This document shows positions 8,206 through 17,190 of a stretch of 60,191 nt of DNA, one piece after another; within the stretch, counting starts at the first letter, position 1, and each line of letters opens with the position of its first letter. Origin of the DNA: Alphaproteobacteria bacterium (lineage in GTDB: Bacteria; Pseudomonadota; Alphaproteobacteria; Micropepsales; Micropepsaceae); NCBI GenBank assembly GCA_028865545.1, contig JAGWJY010000016.1, positions 1 to 60,191 on the forward strand, in the 5' to 3' direction. The translations under genes were made by a program, and so were the position numbers. Below the pieces are notes generated by a model. The model was given only the letters and a program-made list of their open reading frames with translations, had not been told where the DNA came from and made no database searches.

Positions 8206-9582
8206 CTATTTCTTCTTTCCGTACCGGGCCTTCAGCATCGCATAGATCGCACGCGCGGCGGTGGCTTCGGCACCGCGGCGGCGGCCGGGACGCGGACGAT
8301 CGACCCAGGCGGCAATGTCGAAATGCGCCCAGACCTTCGCCTTGGTGACGAAGCGGTTGAGGAACAGCGCCGCGGTGATGGCGCCGGCATAGGGATAATC
8401 GGGCGCGTTGTTGAGATCGGCCACGGCACTGGCCAGCGTCGCTTCATACCCGCGCCACAAGGGCAGACGCCACAAAGGATCGTGCGTATCCTTCGCCTGG
8501 CGCATCAGCTCGGCGGCCAGAGTTTCGTCGTCGGTGAAGAAAGGCGGTAATTCCATGCCGGTGGCGACACGCGCCGCGCCGGTCAGCGTGGCGATGTCGA
8601 GCAGCAGTTCCGGCGCTTCGCGATCGGCTTCGGTGAGCGCATCGGCGAGCACCAGACGGCCTTCGGCATCGGTGTTGCCGATCTCCACCGTCAGACCTTT
8701 GCGGCTATGCAGCACGTCCGACGGACGATAAGCGCTGCCCGAGACGGAATTCTCCACCGCCGGAATCAAGACGCGCAGACGGACATCGAGCCTGGCGTCC
8801 ATCACCATCGAGGCGACGGCGAGCGACACGGCCGCGCCGCCCATGTCCTTCTTCATCGTCGCCATGCCGGCGGCGGTCTTCAGATCGTAACCACCGGTGT
8901 CGAAGACGACGCCCTTGCCCACCAGCGTCACCTTGGGCGCACTGGGACGGCCCCAGACGAGTTCAACGAGACGCGGCGGACGCGCTGAGCCTTTGCCCAC
9001 GGCATGGATCAGCGGATAGTTCTTCTTCAGCAGCGCGTCGCCGACAATCTCGGAAAATTTGGCGCCATGCCGTTTGGCGAGATCGCGGACTGCGGCAGAA
9101 AGCTCCGCCGGCCCCATATCGTTGGGCGGCGTGTTGATGAGATCGCGCGCCAGGAAAACGCCTTCGGCGATGCGGCTGATCTCGGCGGCATCGACGCCAT
9201 CGGGCACCACCAGCTTCGGCGCCGGCTTGCCGTCCTTGCGATAGCGCGCGAAGCGATAGGCGCCGAGCGCCCAACCGAGCGTCGCCAGCGCCGGCGAGGC
9301 CGGCAGCGTCTCGAAACGATAGACACCCGCGGGCAGATGTTCGCAGAAGGCGGCGGCGGTCAGCGGATCCTTGCCGTCGCCCAATCCCAGGACCGCGAAG
9401 GCGATGCCGCCCGCAGCGTTGGGCACGAGTTTCAATTCGCCTTCCTTCGCCGCGAAGCCGGCAGCTTTCAGGAACGCCGCCTCGCGCTTGTCGCGCGCGG
9501 CGAGAAAGGCCTTGAGGCCGCTGGCGGCGACGGCGTGCAGCGCCACGGCACCCTTTGCGCTTCGGACAAGGCTGGAATGCAT
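8206..9582 (-). CDS. leucyl aminopeptidase (M17 family)
   Basis: About 458 aa. A cytosolic two-metal aminopeptidase that removes N-terminal residues from peptides. The family signature NTDAEGRLVLADAL is present and supplies metal and catalytic residues. Upstream, VGKGVVFDTGGYDLK holds the metal-binding lysine and aspartate. The N-terminal half is the variable macro-like domain. The start MHSSLVRSAKGAV (9582) is chosen because longer starts add an Arg-rich stretch unlike the family. It is divergent from the glutathione transferase gene, with 70 bp between the start codons. Confidence 0.9.
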   Translation of the reverse strand: MHSSLVRSAKGAVALHAVAASGLKAFLAARDKREAAFLKAAGFAAKEGELKLVPNAAGGIAFAVLGLGDGKDPLTAAAFCEHLPAGVYRFETLPASPALATLGWALGAYRFARYRKDGKPAPKLVVPDGVDAAEISRIAEGVFLARDLINTPPNDMGPAELSAAVRDLAKRHGAKFSEIVGDALLKKNYPLIHAVGKGSARPPRLVELVWGRPSAPKVTLVGKGVVFDTGGYDLKTAAGMATMKKDMGGAAVSLAVASMVMDARLDVRLRVLIPAVENSVSGSAYRPSDVLHSRKGLTVEIGNTDAEGRLVLADALTEADREAPELLLDIATLTGAARVATGMELPPFFTDDETLAAELMRQAKDTHDPLWRLPLWRGYEATLASAVADLNNAPDYPYAGAITAALFLNRFVTKAKVWAHFDIAAWVDRPRPGRRRGAEATAARAIYAMLKARYGKKK

Positions 9583-9652
9583 GAGAGGACCTTTGAGTCT
9601 GCCGCGCCGCACTCTAGAAATGGCGGCTTCCGCCCGCAACCGGAGAAAAGCC

Positions 9653-10330
9653 ATGGCCGCGCAATACACCCTCGTTCTCGGCACCAGGACCTGGTCGAGC
9701 TGGAGCCTGCGCCCTTACGTGGCGATGCGGGCAACGGGCGCGCCCTTCGAGGAAGTGGTGATCCGCCTGCGCCGTCACGAAGCGCCGAGCACGCGCGACG
9801 AGATTTTGAAGCATTCGCCGGCGGGCCGCGTGCCGGTGCTCAAGATCACGGAGCATGGGCGCACCACGACGGTGTGGGACAGCCTGGCCATCTGCGAGAC
9901 GCTGGCCGACCGCCATCCGGACGCGAAATTGTGGCCGGACGATGCGAATGCCCGCGCCATCGCGCGCTCCTATGCCGCCGAGATGCATTCCGGCTTTCCC
10001 GATCTGCGCGACCAGATGACGATGGAATTCGGCCGCACCCTGCCGACACCGGACTTGCGCGACGCCACCAAACAGCAGATCGCGCGCATCCTCGAAGCCT
10101 GGACGCAGGCGCTCGACAACTATCGCGGCGATTTCCTCTTTGGCGGGTTCTCCGTCGCCGACTGCATGTATGCGCCGGTGGTGTCGCGCTTTCTCACCTA
10201 TGGCGTGGCATTGCCGCCAAAGGTGAAAGCCTATTGCGAGCGGATGATGGCGCTGCCGGCGATGCAGGACTGGGGACGCGCGGCGAAAGCCGAAGTGGAT
10301 GCCGGCCTGCCGGAATACGCCAGCCTCTAA
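9653..10330 (+). CDS. glutathione S-transferase family protein
   Basis: 225 aa. The N-terminal thioredoxin-like domain has the TRTWSSWSLRPYVAMRA motif, where a serine is the probable catalytic residue, and GRVPVLKI with the cis-proline. The helical C-terminal domain carries the FSVADCMYAPV N-capping region. The start follows a GGAGAAA ribosome site. The stop overlaps the stop of the opposite-strand TAXI gene by 4 bp. It resembles maleylacetoacetate-isomerase-like or YfcF-like transferases, but the substrate is not determinable. Confidence 0.85.
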   Translation: MAAQYTLVLGTRTWSSWSLRPYVAMRATGAPFEEVVIRLRRHEAPSTRDEILKHSPAGRVPVLKITEHGRTTTVWDSLAICETLADRHPDAKLWPDDANARAIARSYAAEMHSGFPDLRDQMTMEFGRTLPTPDLRDATKQQIARILEAWTQALDNYRGDFLFGGFSVADCMYAPVVSRFLTYGVALPPKVKAYCERMMALPAMQDWGRAAKAEVDAGLPEYASL

Positions 10331-11379
10331 TGATGCTGTGCCGGCTGCGGATCGGGGAGTTTGCCCGTCTCGCGGTAGAAGCGCTCGGCACCGGGATGCA
10401 GCGGCGCGGTCAGACCGTTCGCCGCGTCGTCCAGACGGATGTAGCGGCCCGCCGGCGGACCCGCGTCGAGCAAAACACGATTGGCCGGATTAAACAGTGC
10501 GCGCAGGATGCCGTAGACGATGTCGGGCGAGGCCGTGTCCTTCACCACCCACAAGGTGCGGCTGCTGACAGTGCCGATCGCGTCGGTGTGCGGATAGAGA
10601 CCGGCGGAAATCGAGTCGGCGTAAAGATCGGGCACGTGCAGCAACAGGCGGCGGCGCGCCTTGCCGTCGATGGGCACCAATCGCGCCGCGCCACGCGCCA
10701 GAAGATCGTGAATCAGGGGCGACGGCGTGACGCCCTCGAAGAAGAAGGCGTCGATCTTGCCCTGCTGCAGCAGATCGGCGCTGACGTCATAGGATTCGTG
10801 GCGGAGCCTCAGGCGACGTTCGGAGATGCGATAGGCCGACAGGATCTCGCGCGCTACGACACTGGCACCGGAGCCGTCGGTGCCGACCGAAACCCGCTTG
10901 CCGGACAGGTCGGCGACTTTGCGGATCGGCGACTTGACGGCCGCCACCAGCTGGATGGTCTCGGGAAACAGGTCGGCGATGACCCGGATATGCTTCAGCC
11001 GGCCTGTCTTGCGGAAGGCGCCGCGGCCGGCAACCGCATCGGCGACCACGTTGGCCTGCGAGAAAGCGGAATCGACCTGCCCCGCCTCGACCGCCAGGAC
11101 ATTGGCGACGGCACCGTCGCTGGTGCGGGCAGAGACGATCAGACCGGAGGGGCCGCAGACCGCGCGCGCATCACAGCGCGCCAGTCCCGGCGGATGACTG
11201 ACGATGCCGGCGATCAATTCGCCCATGGGGAAATAGGTGCCCGCCGTGGCCCCGGTCGCCACCTGGAAAGAGAGACGCGGCGGTTGTGCTTGTCCCGGGC
11301 CAGCCGCCAGGATCGCCAGGGCCGCAGCGCCTAGAGCCGACCCCGCAAAAACGGCCAAAGCGGCCTTGTGACGTCCCAT
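10327..11379 (-). CDS. TAXI-family TRAP transporter solute-binding protein
   Basis: 350 aa, periplasmic. A hydrophobic signal region (residues 8-31, ending near GQAQ) precedes a TAXI domain beginning SFQVATGATAGTYFPMGE, with ADLSGKRVSVGTDGSGA in the middle, typical of the family. Such proteins pass their ligand to a fused DctQM-type (4TM-12TM) permease. No permease gene is next to it in this window, so it is either an orphan receptor or works with a distant permease. The ligand is unknown; glutamate and other carboxylates are known for relatives. Confidence 0.87.
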   Translation of the reverse strand: MGRHKAALAVFAGSALGAAALAILAAGPGQAQPPRLSFQVATGATAGTYFPMGELIAGIVSHPPGLARCDARAVCGPSGLIVSARTSDGAVANVLAVEAGQVDSAFSQANVVADAVAGRGAFRKTGRLKHIRVIADLFPETIQLVAAVKSPIRKVADLSGKRVSVGTDGSGASVVAREILSAYRISERRLRLRHESYDVSADLLQQGKIDAFFFEGVTPSPLIHDLLARGAARLVPIDGKARRRLLLHVPDLYADSISAGLYPHTDAIGTVSSRTLWVVKDTASPDIVYGILRALFNPANRVLLDAGPPAGRYIRLDDAANGLTAPLHPGAERFYRETGKLPDPQPAQHH

Positions 11380-11452
11380 GGGATATCAGTCCCACACCTT
11401 TGCGTCAGGAATTGGACGCAAGCGCCTATTTCTCAACAGTACTCCGCGGGAT

Positions 11453-11467
11453 TTAAGAGTTTATTGA
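11453..11467. promoter_or_regulatory. candidate CtrA box upstream of tadD
   Basis: TTAA-GAGTTTA-TTGA: seven of eight half-site bases match TTAA-N7-TTAA. It ends 46 bp before the tadD ATG. The assignment rests on the other boxes in the same cluster. Confidence 0.45.
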
Positions 11468-11512
11468 CCGCGGCCGAGCATGCTGTGCAGTGGACAGAAT
11501 TCAGGGCTCCCC

Positions 11513-12412
11513 ATGCACAAATCGCTCGCCCGCATCGCAGCGCTCGCTTTGTCGAGTGTGGCCATCGTCGCCTGTTCCTCCACGCCGGACCAGCCGGCCG
11601 CGCCCGATCAGACGCAGGCCGCCGCCGACAGCAGCGCGCTGCCGGCCGACCTGAACAACGGTGTGCGCCAGGCCCAGCTGATGCGCTCCCAAGGCGACCT
11701 GAACGGCGCCATCCATACGCTGAGTCAGCTGATGCTGGTCTCGCCGGACGACCCGCGCGTCGTGGGCGAATACGGCAAGACGCTTGCCGAACAGGGCCGC
11801 AACACCGAAGCCATCGCCTTCCTCAAACGCGCCGTCGAACTGCAGTCCAACGACTGGACGCTCTACTCCGCTCTCGGCGTCGCCTATGACCAGAAGGGCG
11901 ACACTGCCAGCGCCCAGGCGGCCTACCAGCATGCTCTGACGCTGAAGCCGGACGAGCCGGTGGTGCTCAATAATTTCGCCATGTCGCGGATGCTGGCGGG
12001 CGATCTTTCCGGCGCCCACGAGCTGCTGACGCAGGCCGCCGCCAAGGACGCGAACAATCCCAAGATCGCGACCAACCTGGCGATGGTCGACAAGCTTGAG
12101 AAGGACCAGCCGCACACAGCGGTCGCTGCGAACACGCCCAAGAAGCCAGCCGTCGAACCCGACAAGCCCGCGGCCATTGCCGCCGCGCCCAAGCCGCGCA
12201 CGGCGCCCGCCAAGCTCGCCACGACCAAGCCGGATCACCCGACAGTCATCATGCAGGCCATCCCTGTCGACCCGCTGGCCGGGCCGGTGTCGCGCCACCG
12301 CACGGAAGTCGCCAAGGCGCCGCCGCACAAGCTCGTCGCGCCGCACAAGGACAAGGTCGAGACCGCAAAGAATGCGATCCCGGCGCTCCGCCTGGCAAAC
12401 GATCAGCCGTAA
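11513..12412 (+). CDS. tadD: TadD-like TPR lipoprotein of the Tad pilus
   Basis: 299 aa. The N-terminus is a lipoprotein signal ending IVAC (C21). Tetratricopeptide repeats span about residues 40-200 (for example WTLYSALGVAYDQKGDTASAQ), followed by a Lys/Ala/Pro-rich tail. TadD-type lipoproteins act as outer-membrane pilotins or assembly factors for the Tad secretin. It stands at the end of the pilus cluster, pointing towards tadC (72 bp between the stops). I chose the ATG at 11513 because it opens directly on the signal peptide. Confidence 0.85.
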   Translation: MHKSLARIAALALSSVAIVACSSTPDQPAAPDQTQAAADSSALPADLNNGVRQAQLMRSQGDLNGAIHTLSQLMLVSPDDPRVVGEYGKTLAEQGRNTEAIAFLKRAVELQSNDWTLYSALGVAYDQKGDTASAQAAYQHALTLKPDEPVVLNNFAMSRMLAGDLSGAHELLTQAAAKDANNPKIATNLAMVDKLEKDQPHTAVAANTPKKPAVEPDKPAAIAAAPKPRTAPAKLATTKPDHPTVIMQAIPVDPLAGPVSRHRTEVAKAPPHKLVAPHKDKVETAKNAIPALRLANDQP

Positions 12413-12484
12413 TCGAAAAAGAAGATCCAACGTCTGTGACCTGCGCAGCGACGTGCGTCCGGACGTCTGCGTCCGGATTCCGGG

Positions 12485-13468
12485 TCAGATCATGTGCATG
12501 ACCTTCAGGATGGCCGGACCCATAATGACGATGAAGAGGGCCGGCAGGAAAAAGAGGATCATCGGGACCGTCAACTTGGCAGGGAGCGCCGCCGCCTTCT
12601 TCTCGGCCTCGGACATCCGCATCTCGCGATTTTCCTGCGCACAGACACGCAGCGCCTGCCCCATCGGCGTGCCGTAGCGCTCCGCTTGATTGAGCGCGGT
12701 CGCCACCTGCTTCACACCGGGATGGCCGCAGCGTTTGGCAAGATTCTCGAAGGCCTGCTTGCGGTCGGGCAGATAGCTGAGTTCGGCAGTGGTCAGCGCG
12801 AATTCCTCCGCCAACTCCGCGGACGACTGTCCGATTTCGGCGGCGACCTTGGAGAAAGCCGATTCCACCGACATGCCGGACTCGACGCAGATCAAGAGCA
12901 GATCGAGCGCGTCGGGAAAGGCGCCCATGATCGATTCCTGACGCTTGGCGATGAGATTGGAGACGAAGAGATCGGGCACATAGAAGCCGACAAGGGCGGC
13001 CGCAACCGATGCGCCGAGCTTCATCGTGCCCGACCAGGCGAAATGCGTCACCAGGAAAAGATAGAAAAGCGCCGCCCCAAACAGAATGAAGGGCATTACG
13101 AAGCGGAAGAACATGAAGACGATGGCCGGCGTCGGTCCGCGCATGCCGGCGCGCGCCAGCTTGTCGCGCGAATCATCGGACTCCACCAGCTTGGCGAGAT
13201 TGAAGCGCTCGACGATCTGCTTGATCACCTTGGTGGAGCCGACGGCCTCGCCGCGCAGCGCGCCGCGCTTGGCGTTAAGCGCAGCGTGGTGGCGGGCCCG
13301 CAATTCTTCGCGTCGCTCCGAAACGGATTTCAGGCGGCGTCCAAGCGTGTCGCGTTCCAACAGCGGCATGCCCAGCGTGACGATCGTGGCAAAGGCGAAG
13401 ATCGCGACGAACAACGTCACCAGGAAGCGCGGATCGAACAGGACGTCAAAGAGGTCAATGCCGAACAT
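12485..13468 (-). CDS. tadC: Tad pilus inner-membrane platform protein TadC
   Basis: About 327 aa. A T2SSF-domain platform protein with hydrophobic segments near the N-terminus and in the middle (FFRFVMPFILFGAALFYLFL) and a C-terminal pair ending MILFFLPALFIVIMGPAILK. The characteristic ICVESGMSVESAFSKVAAE lies in the cytoplasmic loop. With TadB it forms the membrane base on which the TadA ATPase drives pilus assembly. The ATG at 13468 (MFGIDLFDVLF) starts 8 nt after the tadB stop. It is the last gene of the cpaB-tadC run. Confidence 0.92.
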   Translation of the reverse strand: MFGIDLFDVLFDPRFLVTLFVAIFAFATIVTLGMPLLERDTLGRRLKSVSERREELRARHHAALNAKRGALRGEAVGSTKVIKQIVERFNLAKLVESDDSRDKLARAGMRGPTPAIVFMFFRFVMPFILFGAALFYLFLVTHFAWSGTMKLGASVAAALVGFYVPDLFVSNLIAKRQESIMGAFPDALDLLLICVESGMSVESAFSKVAAEIGQSSAELAEEFALTTAELSYLPDRKQAFENLAKRCGHPGVKQVATALNQAERYGTPMGQALRVCAQENREMRMSEAEKKAAALPAKLTVPMILFFLPALFIVIMGPAILKVMHMI

Positions 13469-13476
13469 GCGCGCTC

Positions 13477-14448
13477 CTAATGCTTGAAGTTGATCATCTT
13501 GCGCATGACGAAAATTCCCACCGCCATCCACAGGATGGCGCCTGCAAGCATCAGGTTTCCCATCCGCTCGGTGAACAGTACGGAGATGTAGTTGGGCGTG
13601 GTGAGATAGACGATGCCCATCACCGCCGGCGGCAGCGAGCCGATGATGCCGGCGGATGCCTTCGCCTCCGACGACATCGCCTTGATCTTGCCCTGCAGCC
13701 GCTTGCGATCGCGCAGCACGCCGGCGAGATTGCCCAGGGCTTCGGAGAGATTGCCGCCGGACTTCTGCTGGATGGTCATGACGACCATGAAGAATCCGAC
13801 CTCGGTGGTGGGCATGTTTTCGTACATGCGCTTGAGGCCCTGCTCCAGCGTGACGCCGACCTTGGCGCCCTCGCACAGCCGCTTGAATTCGCTTCCCACC
13901 GGATCGCGGAACTCGCCAGCCACGATCTTGAGCGCGTCGTTGGTGGGCAGGCCGGATTTCACGCTGCGCACGATCACGTCGATGGCGCCGGCAAAATCAT
14001 CGGTGAACCGCTTCTCGCGGCGCGCCTTCAGGAAGCTGAGGGTCCAGCGCGGCAGACCAAGGCCGGTGCTCAAGGCCGCACCGGCGGCCACCAGCAAAGA
14101 CTGCTGCGCCATGAGGCAGGCGATGGCGGTGGCGGCGGCGATGACGCCGGAGACGATCCAAAACGTGCGCGGCGAGACGTCGATAAATCCCGCCTGGTCG
14201 AGCCGGCGTTGTATCGTCAGCTTGGGTTTCTTCTCCGCCTGCCTGCTCTCGAAGTCCTTGAGCATGGTCTGGACATTTTTGCGCCGCAGGGCATTGGCCT
14301 CGGCGCCGCGCGCCATGCGGGCGACGGGCGTGGTCTTGGCGACGGCGGCGACGCGCTTTTGCGAGCGGCCGCCGGCATCGCCCGCAAAGGCGAACGCCGC
14401 GCCCCCCAAAGCCAGCACCAGCAAGGCTGCGACCAGAGCGATCACCAT
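13477..14448 (-). CDS. tadB: Tad pilus inner-membrane platform protein TadB
   Basis: 323 aa. A T2SSF-domain protein. It has an N-terminal membrane segment (residues 1-22), a pair near 95-130 and C-terminal segments ending VGIFVMRKMINFKH. The conserved loop SVKSGLPTNDALKIVAGEF is present. It starts 2 nt after tadA/cpaF ends and is followed 8 nt later by tadC, so the three are translationally linked. Confidence 0.93.
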   Translation of the reverse strand: MVIALVAALLVLALGGAAFAFAGDAGGRSQKRVAAVAKTTPVARMARGAEANALRRKNVQTMLKDFESRQAEKKPKLTIQRRLDQAGFIDVSPRTFWIVSGVIAAATAIACLMAQQSLLVAAGAALSTGLGLPRWTLSFLKARREKRFTDDFAGAIDVIVRSVKSGLPTNDALKIVAGEFRDPVGSEFKRLCEGAKVGVTLEQGLKRMYENMPTTEVGFFMVVMTIQQKSGGNLSEALGNLAGVLRDRKRLQGKIKAMSSEAKASAGIIGSLPPAVMGIVYLTTPNYISVLFTERMGNLMLAGAILWMAVGIFVMRKMINFKH

Positions 14449-14450
14449 CG

Positions 14451-15923
14451 CTACACCTGCAGCTTGTCGAGCGCGTCCGCCAGATCGCGATCCAGACCGA
14501 AATAGCGCGCGCGCTCCCAGAATGTGGGCCGCACGATGCCGGTGCCGATATGACGACCTTTGATGCGGCCGCTGTCGTCTTCGCCCGACATTTCATAGGT
14601 GAGCAGATCCTGGGTGATGACGACATCGCCCTCGGTGCCGACCACTTCGGTGATATTGGTGATGCGCCGTGTACCATCGCGCAGACGTTCGGCCTGCACG
14701 ATGACGTCGATCGAACCGACGATCATCTCGCGGATGGTCCGGGTGGGAAGCTGGAAGCCGCCCATGGTGATCATCGATTCCAGGCGGTTCATCGCCTCGC
14801 GCGGCGAGTTGGCGTGCAGCGTGCCCATCGAGCCGTCATGGCCGGTGTTCATGGCCTGCAAGAGGTCGAACGCTTCCGGTCCGCGCACTTCGCCGACGAT
14901 GATGCGTTCGGGCCGCATACGAAGGCAGTTTCTCACCAGATCGCGCATGGTGATCTGGCCCTGGCCTTCCAGGTTGGGCGGACGGGTTTCCAGCCGCACC
15001 ACATGGGGCTGCTGCAACTGCAGTTCGGCGGCGTCTTCGCAGGTGATGATGCGTTCTTCCGCGTCGATGAACGCAGTCATGGTGTTGAGCAGCGTGGTCT
15101 TGCCCGAGCCCGTACCGCCGGAGATCAGCACGTTGCACCGCGCCCGTCCGATGATGGCCAGCAGCTTGGCGCCCGCTTCATTGATCGAGCCGAAGCGGAC
15201 GAGATCGTCCATCTTCAGCTTGTCCTTCTTGAACTTACGGATGGTCAGCGTCGGTCCGTCGAGCGACAGCGGCGGCGCGATGACGTTGACACGCGAGCCG
15301 TCGAGCAGGCGTGCGTCGCAGATCGGCGAGGATTCGTCGACCCGGCGGCCTACCTGCGAGACGATGCGCTGGCAAATGTTCATCAGCTGCGCGTTGTCGC
15401 GGAAACGGATCGAAGTCAACTGCACCTTGCCGCCGACTTCGATGAAGACCCGGCCGGCACCGTTGACCATGATGTCGGCGATGTCATCGCGCGCCAGGAG
15501 CGGTTCGAGCGGACCATAGCCGAGCACGTCGTTGCAGATGTCCTGCAGCAGGTGTTCCTGCTCGGCAATCGACATCACAACGGCTTTGATCGAGATGATC
15601 TCGTTGACGATGTCGCGGATTTCCTCGCGCGCGGAATCCGGATCGAGCTGGGCGAGCTGCGCCAGATCAATGCTGTCGATCAGAGCGCTGAAGATCGTCG
15701 TCTTGACCTGATAATAATCTTCGGAGCGGCTGTCCGGCACGAAGACCGGCGTCTTGGCAGACGGCTGAAGGCCGGCCGGCGCAGCCGATGCCACACCATC
15801 CACTTTCGGCGGCTGGCGCGATGCAGCGCCCTCAACCTTCGGCGACAACCGCGCAACATCGGCCGGCGCGCCAGGATGCGGCGGCTTGGCTGTAGGCTCG
15901 AGTGCTGCGCGCTTTCCAAACAT
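14451..15923 (-). CDS. cpaF: Tad pilus assembly ATPase CpaF/TadA
   Basis: 490 aa. A secretion ATPase of the VirB11/PilT superfamily that powers both extension and retraction of Tad pili. The Walker A loop is ISGGTGSGKTTLLNTM (about residues 267-282), the Asp box lies in EERIITCEDAAELQLQ, and Walker B in RPERIIVGEVRGPEAFDLL, followed by the His box GHDGSMGTLHANSP. The first 60 residues are a Pro/Ala-rich disordered region. It sits between cpaE and tadB with 2-3 nt gaps. Confidence 0.95.
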   Translation of the reverse strand: MFGKRAALEPTAKPPHPGAPADVARLSPKVEGAASRQPPKVDGVASAAPAGLQPSAKTPVFVPDSRSEDYYQVKTTIFSALIDSIDLAQLAQLDPDSAREEIRDIVNEIISIKAVVMSIAEQEHLLQDICNDVLGYGPLEPLLARDDIADIMVNGAGRVFIEVGGKVQLTSIRFRDNAQLMNICQRIVSQVGRRVDESSPICDARLLDGSRVNVIAPPLSLDGPTLTIRKFKKDKLKMDDLVRFGSINEAGAKLLAIIGRARCNVLISGGTGSGKTTLLNTMTAFIDAEERIITCEDAAELQLQQPHVVRLETRPPNLEGQGQITMRDLVRNCLRMRPERIIVGEVRGPEAFDLLQAMNTGHDGSMGTLHANSPREAMNRLESMITMGGFQLPTRTIREMIVGSIDVIVQAERLRDGTRRITNITEVVGTEGDVVITQDLLTYEMSGEDDSGRIKGRHIGTGIVRPTFWERARYFGLDRDLADALDKLQV

Positions 15924-15926
15924 CGC

Positions 15927-17177
15927 TTATGCCCGTTTCTTTCCCTTCAACAGGGAGAGAAGCGGCGAGGATTGCTTCTCGCTCACCTGCTTGCGGCCGG
16001 TAAGCAGACCCGCAAGGCGACGCACGGCGTCGACCGAGGCCGATTTCTGCCCCAGCTCCGCCAGCATCTGTCCGTTGTTCGCCGCCTGTCCGAACAACAG
16101 CGGGTCGAAGGGCAGCAACGCGGCGGGCTCGACGCCGACCGTTTCGGCGAAGTCCTTGACGGGAATCTCCGGCCGTTTGGGCTGTCCCATCTGGTTCAGG
16201 ACCAGTTTGGGGGCGGTGTCGTTGGGCCGCTGCTGCCGCAGCATGTCGAACATGTTCTTGGCGTTGCGCAGCGACGCGAGATCCGGCGTCGCCACGACGA
16301 CAATCTCGTCGGCAGCAATCAGCGTCGCCTTAACCCATGGATCCCAGGAATGCGGCAGGTCGACCACCACGCAGGGCGTCATGTGGCGGACGGCATCGAG
16401 CACGGATTCATAGGCGTCATGGCCGGCGTCGTAATCGCGCTCCAGAACGGCCGGGGCGATGAACAGCGACAGGTAATCGCCGCGCTTGACCAGCAGGCGC
16501 TCAAGCAGCATGTCGTCCAACCGCTCCGGCGCAGTCAGCGCATCGGCAATGCTCTGGCCCGCTTCGTCGTTGAAATCGAGACCAAGGGTCCCGAACGGCA
16601 GGTCGAAATCGATGATCGTCGTGTTGATGTGCTGCTCTTCGGCGACGCACCAGCCGACATTGTGAGCAAGCGTCGACGAACCGGCGCCGCCGCGCGCGCC
16701 GACAAAGGCGACGACGCGGCCGATGGGGCGGCCAGCCGGATCGGCGTAAAGACCTGCGACCACTTCGATCAGATGCAGCGGATCGAGCGGCGCCACGAGA
16801 TATTCGGAAGCGCCGCGGCGCATCAGTTCGCGGTAAAGCTCGACATCATTGTGGCGGCCGACCACGACGACCTTGGTCGCCGGATCACAGACCTCGGCGA
16901 GACGGTCGAGTTCGTCCAAGGCCTGCTTGCCGGCGAGTCTGGTCTCGACGATCAGCAGGTTGGGCGTAATCTGTCCGTTGTAGTGCTCAATCGCGGCATT
17001 GATGCCACCGAGCTGGACGTTGAGATTGGTCTTGGCCAGACGGCGGTCCGCGCCCGCGCGCTGCAGGGCGGCGCCGGTGTCGGGAAATTCGCAGAACGCA
17101 TGGATGGAAATGCGCGGCACCGGACGTTCGTGCGCTGCCGCTCCGAAGGGTTCCTGGCTTTCCTCATGTCTGACCAT
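15927..17177 (-). CDS. cpaE: Tad pilus localisation ATPase CpaE/TadZ
   Basis: 416 aa. A MinD/ParA-like P-loop protein with an N-terminal receiver-like domain. The receiver-like part (about residues 25-135) lacks a complete acidic phosphorylation pocket. The deviant Walker A is VGARGGAGSSTLAHN, followed by IIDFDLPFGTLG and VVVDLPHSWDPW. In Caulobacter CpaE places the pilus machine at the cell pole. It begins 13 nt after cpaD and ends 3 nt before cpaF. Confidence 0.93.
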   Translation of the reverse strand: MVRHEESQEPFGAAAHERPVPRISIHAFCEFPDTGAALQRAGADRRLAKTNLNVQLGGINAAIEHYNGQITPNLLIVETRLAGKQALDELDRLAEVCDPATKVVVVGRHNDVELYRELMRRGASEYLVAPLDPLHLIEVVAGLYADPAGRPIGRVVAFVGARGGAGSSTLAHNVGWCVAEEQHINTTIIDFDLPFGTLGLDFNDEAGQSIADALTAPERLDDMLLERLLVKRGDYLSLFIAPAVLERDYDAGHDAYESVLDAVRHMTPCVVVDLPHSWDPWVKATLIAADEIVVVATPDLASLRNAKNMFDMLRQQRPNDTAPKLVLNQMGQPKRPEIPVKDFAETVGVEPAALLPFDPLLFGQAANNGQMLAELGQKSASVDAVRRLAGLLTGRKQVSEKQSSPLLSLLKGKKRA

Positions 17178-17190
17178 CTTACGCGTATCC

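Noticed and set aside
9004-11334. 776-codon plus-strand open frame across pepA, the transferase and the TAXI gene
   Set aside because: It crosses three real genes in a different frame and shows no domain pattern.
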